NCBI RefSeq assembly: GCF_030546695.1 | Contig: NZ_JAUOTP010000003.1 | Location: 248,001 to 312,000, forward strand | DNA length: 64,000 nt | Reading direction: 5' to 3' | DNA from: Sphingomonas natans | Lineage (GTDB): Bacteria; Pseudomonadota; Alphaproteobacteria; Sphingomonadales; Sphingomonadaceae | In this document: one piece after another, positions 61,816 to 64,000 of the stretch | Layout: the number at the start of each line of letters is the position of its first letter | Position numbering within the stretch: position 1 is the first letter of the stretch | Notes under the pieces: generated by a model | Told to the model about the DNA's origin: nothing | Databases searched by the model: none | The model's input: only the letters and a program-made list of their open reading frames with translations | Made by a program: the position numbers and the translations under genes

Positions 61816-63111
61816 ATGTGGCTCGTGGACAAACTTCACGATGGAACGGAGCCGCACCGCGAGGCGGTGCCTGGCGATATGCTGGCCGCCCTCATCCGAT
61901 GGTACGTCGGAAAGGGGAGCGAAACAGACGAAAAGATCGGCGTGATGCTCGTCCATCGGGCCAAGATGTTCGAGCGCTGGCTGGCCTGCGACTGCCTCGG
62001 ATCGTACCGTCCACCGCCACTTCTGTCGCCCGCCTATTTGTCCGACGCCGAGACCTTTTATCTTCGCCGATTGACGGGAGAGGGGCGGCCCGAGCATCTG
62101 ACCGACTGCCCATTCTACCGCGACCAGGCGGAGTTTGAGCGCCAGCAGCGCAAGCTCGATGCCAAGCCACTTGCACCCGTCGACGGCTACTTCGCAGCGC
62201 TCAAACCCCTCGGCGAACACCTGGCGCAACAACCGATCAGCGATGCCGCCGACAATCGCGTCCGCGGTCCCTCGACGCCACGTCTCGCACGACTTCTTTG
62301 GCAATTGATCGATGCCGCTGAGACAAACGTCATCGGCGCGATCGGGCACCGCCGTCGTCCATCAATCCGGTATGAATATGAGCGCCTGAGGGACGCGGCG
62401 CGCGATCTCTGGATCGCGCCAGAGATCCCGCTCGCAGCGCATTTCTACACCCACCCCGACGATTTCCGGACCCAGAAGATTTATGCCCGGTTGCGCAAGG
62501 CTGCGAAGGCATGGCCAGTCAATCATGAACCCCAAGCGTTCCTCGCCGCTTTTGCGCCCTCGGTAACCCGCCGAGAGATCATCCTTCCCGAGGCCGACCC
62601 GATCATTATTGCCTCAGACATCGTCAAGCCGGCGGCAAAGAAAGTCGAACGCGGCCCTTATCTCGTGCTCGTCGCGATCGGAGAGCATGCTCAAGCCAGA
62701 GGCTATGCGCCTGTGCGCGCCTACGCGCAGCCTGTCCAGGATGGTCGGCATTTTTCCCCGATCCATTCCAACGCAGAGCGGGCGCTCCAGGAACTGCTCA
62801 TGCGGTTGCAATGGCTGCTGAACGACAAAGGCATCTCGACCCGCATCAAGAAGCCCGTCTTCGACCTCGACACTGAGTTGGGGCCATGTCGACCCGACTT
62901 CATTGTGGATGTACTGGACCGCCGGACCCAGCGCAGACGGCTGCTCAATCTCGAGCTACTTGGATACGATGCCGAGACGTACTGCCGGTCGAAAGAAGTG
63001 ACGCTTCCCCGGTTGCGGCTGCGGGCGCCTGTCGTCGAAATCGAGGTTGCCGAGCTGGCCGATGAAGCCGCTCTGACGGATCGGCTGATGCTCGCTCTCA
63101 CGGGTGTCTAG
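61816..63111 (+). CDS. DUF1173-like plasmid protein with zinc-ribbon and nuclease-like C-terminus
   Basis: A 431-residue protein. After an N-terminal helical part comes a Cys/His cluster: ACDCLGSYRPPPL, FYLRRLTGEGRPEHLTDCPFY (C-x-C ... H-x3-C), the pattern of DUF1173 plasmid proteins. The middle is helical. The C-terminal ~130 residues read FSPIHSNAERALQELLMRLQWLL, then CRPDFIVDVLDRRTQRRRLLNLELLGYDAETYCRSKEV, a PD...(D/E)xK-like layout (PDF, LNLELLGY). I infer a possible nuclease or DNA-handling role; the known family is restricted to plasmids and unassigned. The ATG at 61816 is preferred, but MLAALIR is an alternative. It is the last large gene on the plus strand. Confidence 0.6.
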   Translation: MWLVDKLHDGTEPHREAVPGDMLAALIRWYVGKGSETDEKIGVMLVHRAKMFERWLACDCLGSYRPPPLLSPAYLSDAETFYLRRLTGEGRPEHLTDCPFYRDQAEFERQQRKLDAKPLAPVDGYFAALKPLGEHLAQQPISDAADNRVRGPSTPRLARLLWQLIDAAETNVIGAIGHRRRPSIRYEYERLRDAARDLWIAPEIPLAAHFYTHPDDFRTQKIYARLRKAAKAWPVNHEPQAFLAAFAPSVTRREIILPEADPIIIASDIVKPAAKKVERGPYLVLVAIGEHAQARGYAPVRAYAQPVQDGRHFSPIHSNAERALQELLMRLQWLLNDKGISTRIKKPVFDLDTELGPCRPDFIVDVLDRRTQRRRLLNLELLGYDAETYCRSKEVTLPRLRLRAPVVEIEVAELADEAALTDRLMLALTGV

Positions 63112-63333
63112 AAGTTCAAAATTCGCCCGAGACTTTGACGAGACCTGACGCTGCGCGGCGTTTCAAAAATGCCTGCAAGCACGGCGCTTCGCCTGCGACG
63201 TCAACCGGATCGCGACTTGGAATGTCCTCAAAAAGCGCTGAGCCGGATCCCGCACGGACGGGTCCGACAGCAGCGCTGCGACCTCGGACTCGACGGCTTC
63301 AAGCGCCGGCGAGGGGCCGCTGTGCGGCATGGC
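63112..63333. other. 222-bp gap without a gene
   Basis: Between convergent genes. Short plus-strand frames (63135, 63169) do not look coding. Confidence 0.3.
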
Positions 63334-63558
63334 TTAGGCAACTCTCTCGAGCCGTTTGAGCGCCTCATCTTCGCCAAGCTTCACAACTTGGCGGACGATT
63401 TTCGCCAGCTTCGCCGGCTCGATCGCGTCCGCTCCGACCTGTAATAACGCGGCGCCAATCTCGCCTGCGGCCTCCCGCCGAAGCTCGGCCTCGCGCGCAT
63501 CGAGAACCTCACGCTCGCCCCGCAAACGTGCCAACTTTTTAACAGCAGAATCTGCCAT
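63334..63558 (-). CDS. DUF6437-like small protein
   Basis: A 74-residue protein MADSAVKKLARLRGEREVLDAREAELRREAAGEIGAALLQVGADAIEPAKLAKIVRQVVKLG and so on. A coiled-coil of charged heptads is followed by EIGAALLQ and a C-terminal helix. It matches small coiled-coil proteins on sphingomonad plasmids. ATG at 63558 has GGAGG six bases upstream; the frame extends to 63675 without family resemblance. The function is unknown, possibly a mobility accessory like the small proteins near relaxase genes. Confidence 0.75.
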   Translation of the reverse strand: MADSAVKKLARLRGEREVLDAREAELRREAAGEIGAALLQVGADAIEPAKLAKIVRQVVKLGEDEALKRLERVA

Positions 63559-64000
63559 CGTCCGCCTCCATTTGGGGCCCAATGATGCCGTCAAGTGCGT
63601 CCCCAGACAACGGGAAATGTAAGACCAACGCCCGCAAGATACTGCTGCCGGCGGGACCTTCGTCGCGTGGCGCATGGACCTTTGATTGCGCTCTGCAGAA
63701 CCTCTGTTTCTCCGTCACGCGCTTCACGATCATCGCTGACAATTTCAGCTGACTTTGGGACCAAACATCGATGCACCGCGCCGCTTCGCAGGCGGCACGA
63801 CTCCTCTTCCCCATGATAATTATGCGGCATGTGAGCCGCTGGAACGCCCGTCCGGCCAGGACCGTTGGCTGCCGCTCGCGGGGCCGGAGAGCACTCCGGC
63901 CAAACGCTCCCCTGCGGGAGAGCGAGCTCGACAGGTCTCCCCTGGAGACTGGGTACCCCCGACTCCTGGGCGAACTTGAAGAGCCCAGAAGGGGCACACC
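63559..64000. other. right end of the window, about 440 bp
   Basis: It contains the upstream region of the DUF6437-like gene and no supported frame. Confidence 0.3.

Noticed and set aside
1-64000. CRISPR array, rRNA, tRNA or complete insertion sequence
   Set aside because: No regularly spaced direct repeats, no tRNA-like cloverleaf or rRNA motifs, and no transposase with terminal repeats was seen on reading through.

Overview
The window reads as part of a large low-copy plasmid (or chromid) of a sphingomonad-type alphaproteobacterium. Reasons: high GC, a RepA initiator with iterons, a ParA/parS/ParB partition module, an ArdC antirestriction gene, a DUF1173-like plasmid protein, two MucR/Ros regulators, and several large TonB-dependent receptors ending in aromatic residues. 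I cannot name the species, and the window ends are arbitrary: the left edge cuts an amidohydrolase gene.

Layout. 0-2.7 kb: amidohydrolase 5' part, MucR regulator 1, Xre-RES toxin-antitoxin pair. 2.7-8.3 kb: plasmid core, with repA on the minus strand, an iteron/DnaA-box origin, parA, three parS palindromes and parB. 8.3-10.7 kb: a DUF1612-like HTH protein divergent from a tyrosine recombinase, with a dif-like inverted repeat between them. 10.7-14.6 kb: small, partly broken genes (a repeat-family pseudogene, a frameshifted STAS-like gene, a DUF6894-like gene, a two-TM protein, a DUF2442 gene). 14.7-18 kb: an APC amino-acid permease and a DAACS dicarboxylate/amino-acid symporter. 18.2-25.1 kb: a TonB receptor, a PAS/LuxR regulator, and a stress-type cluster (GlsB-like, a small periplasmic protein, a YflT-like protein). 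25.1-31.3 kb: a secreted beta-propeller/cytochrome c redox pair, receptor debris and an intact TonB receptor. 31.7-33.6 kb: an SDR gene divergent from its probable MmyB-type regulator. 33.7-42.9 kb: a glycan-utilisation-like locus with a LamG-type secreted protein, a GH28 remnant, a serine hydrolase, a 1281-residue LamG/toroid/CARDB protein and a TIGR01782-like TonB receptor. 43.6-48.3 kb: a frameshifted SDR, a second serine hydrolase, a Bcr/CflA-type MFS exporter and a small protein. 48.2-59.4 kb: a fourth intact TonB receptor and MucR 2, set among many gene fragments (malate synthase G, HipA, PQQ glucose dehydrogenase, S8 peptidase, AAA ATPase). An intact OmpA-family gene and ardC lie among them. 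60-64 kb: plasmid backbone genes of unknown role.

How it works together. RepA, iterons and a DnaA box should drive replication. ParA/ParB/parS and possibly the recombinase plus dif-like site handle segregation, and Xre-RES gives post-segregational stability. ArdC protects incoming DNA; a roughly 145-nt imperfect inverted repeat just upstream of it resembles in principle the single-stranded promoters of other plasmids' leading regions. The cargo is outer-membrane uptake (TonB receptors), secreted enzymes and inner-membrane transporters, suggesting a catabolic or niche-adaptation plasmid. Frameshifted and truncated genes cluster where cargo meets backbone, as expected of repeated recombination. 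All family names come from reading motifs by eye; no database search was possible.
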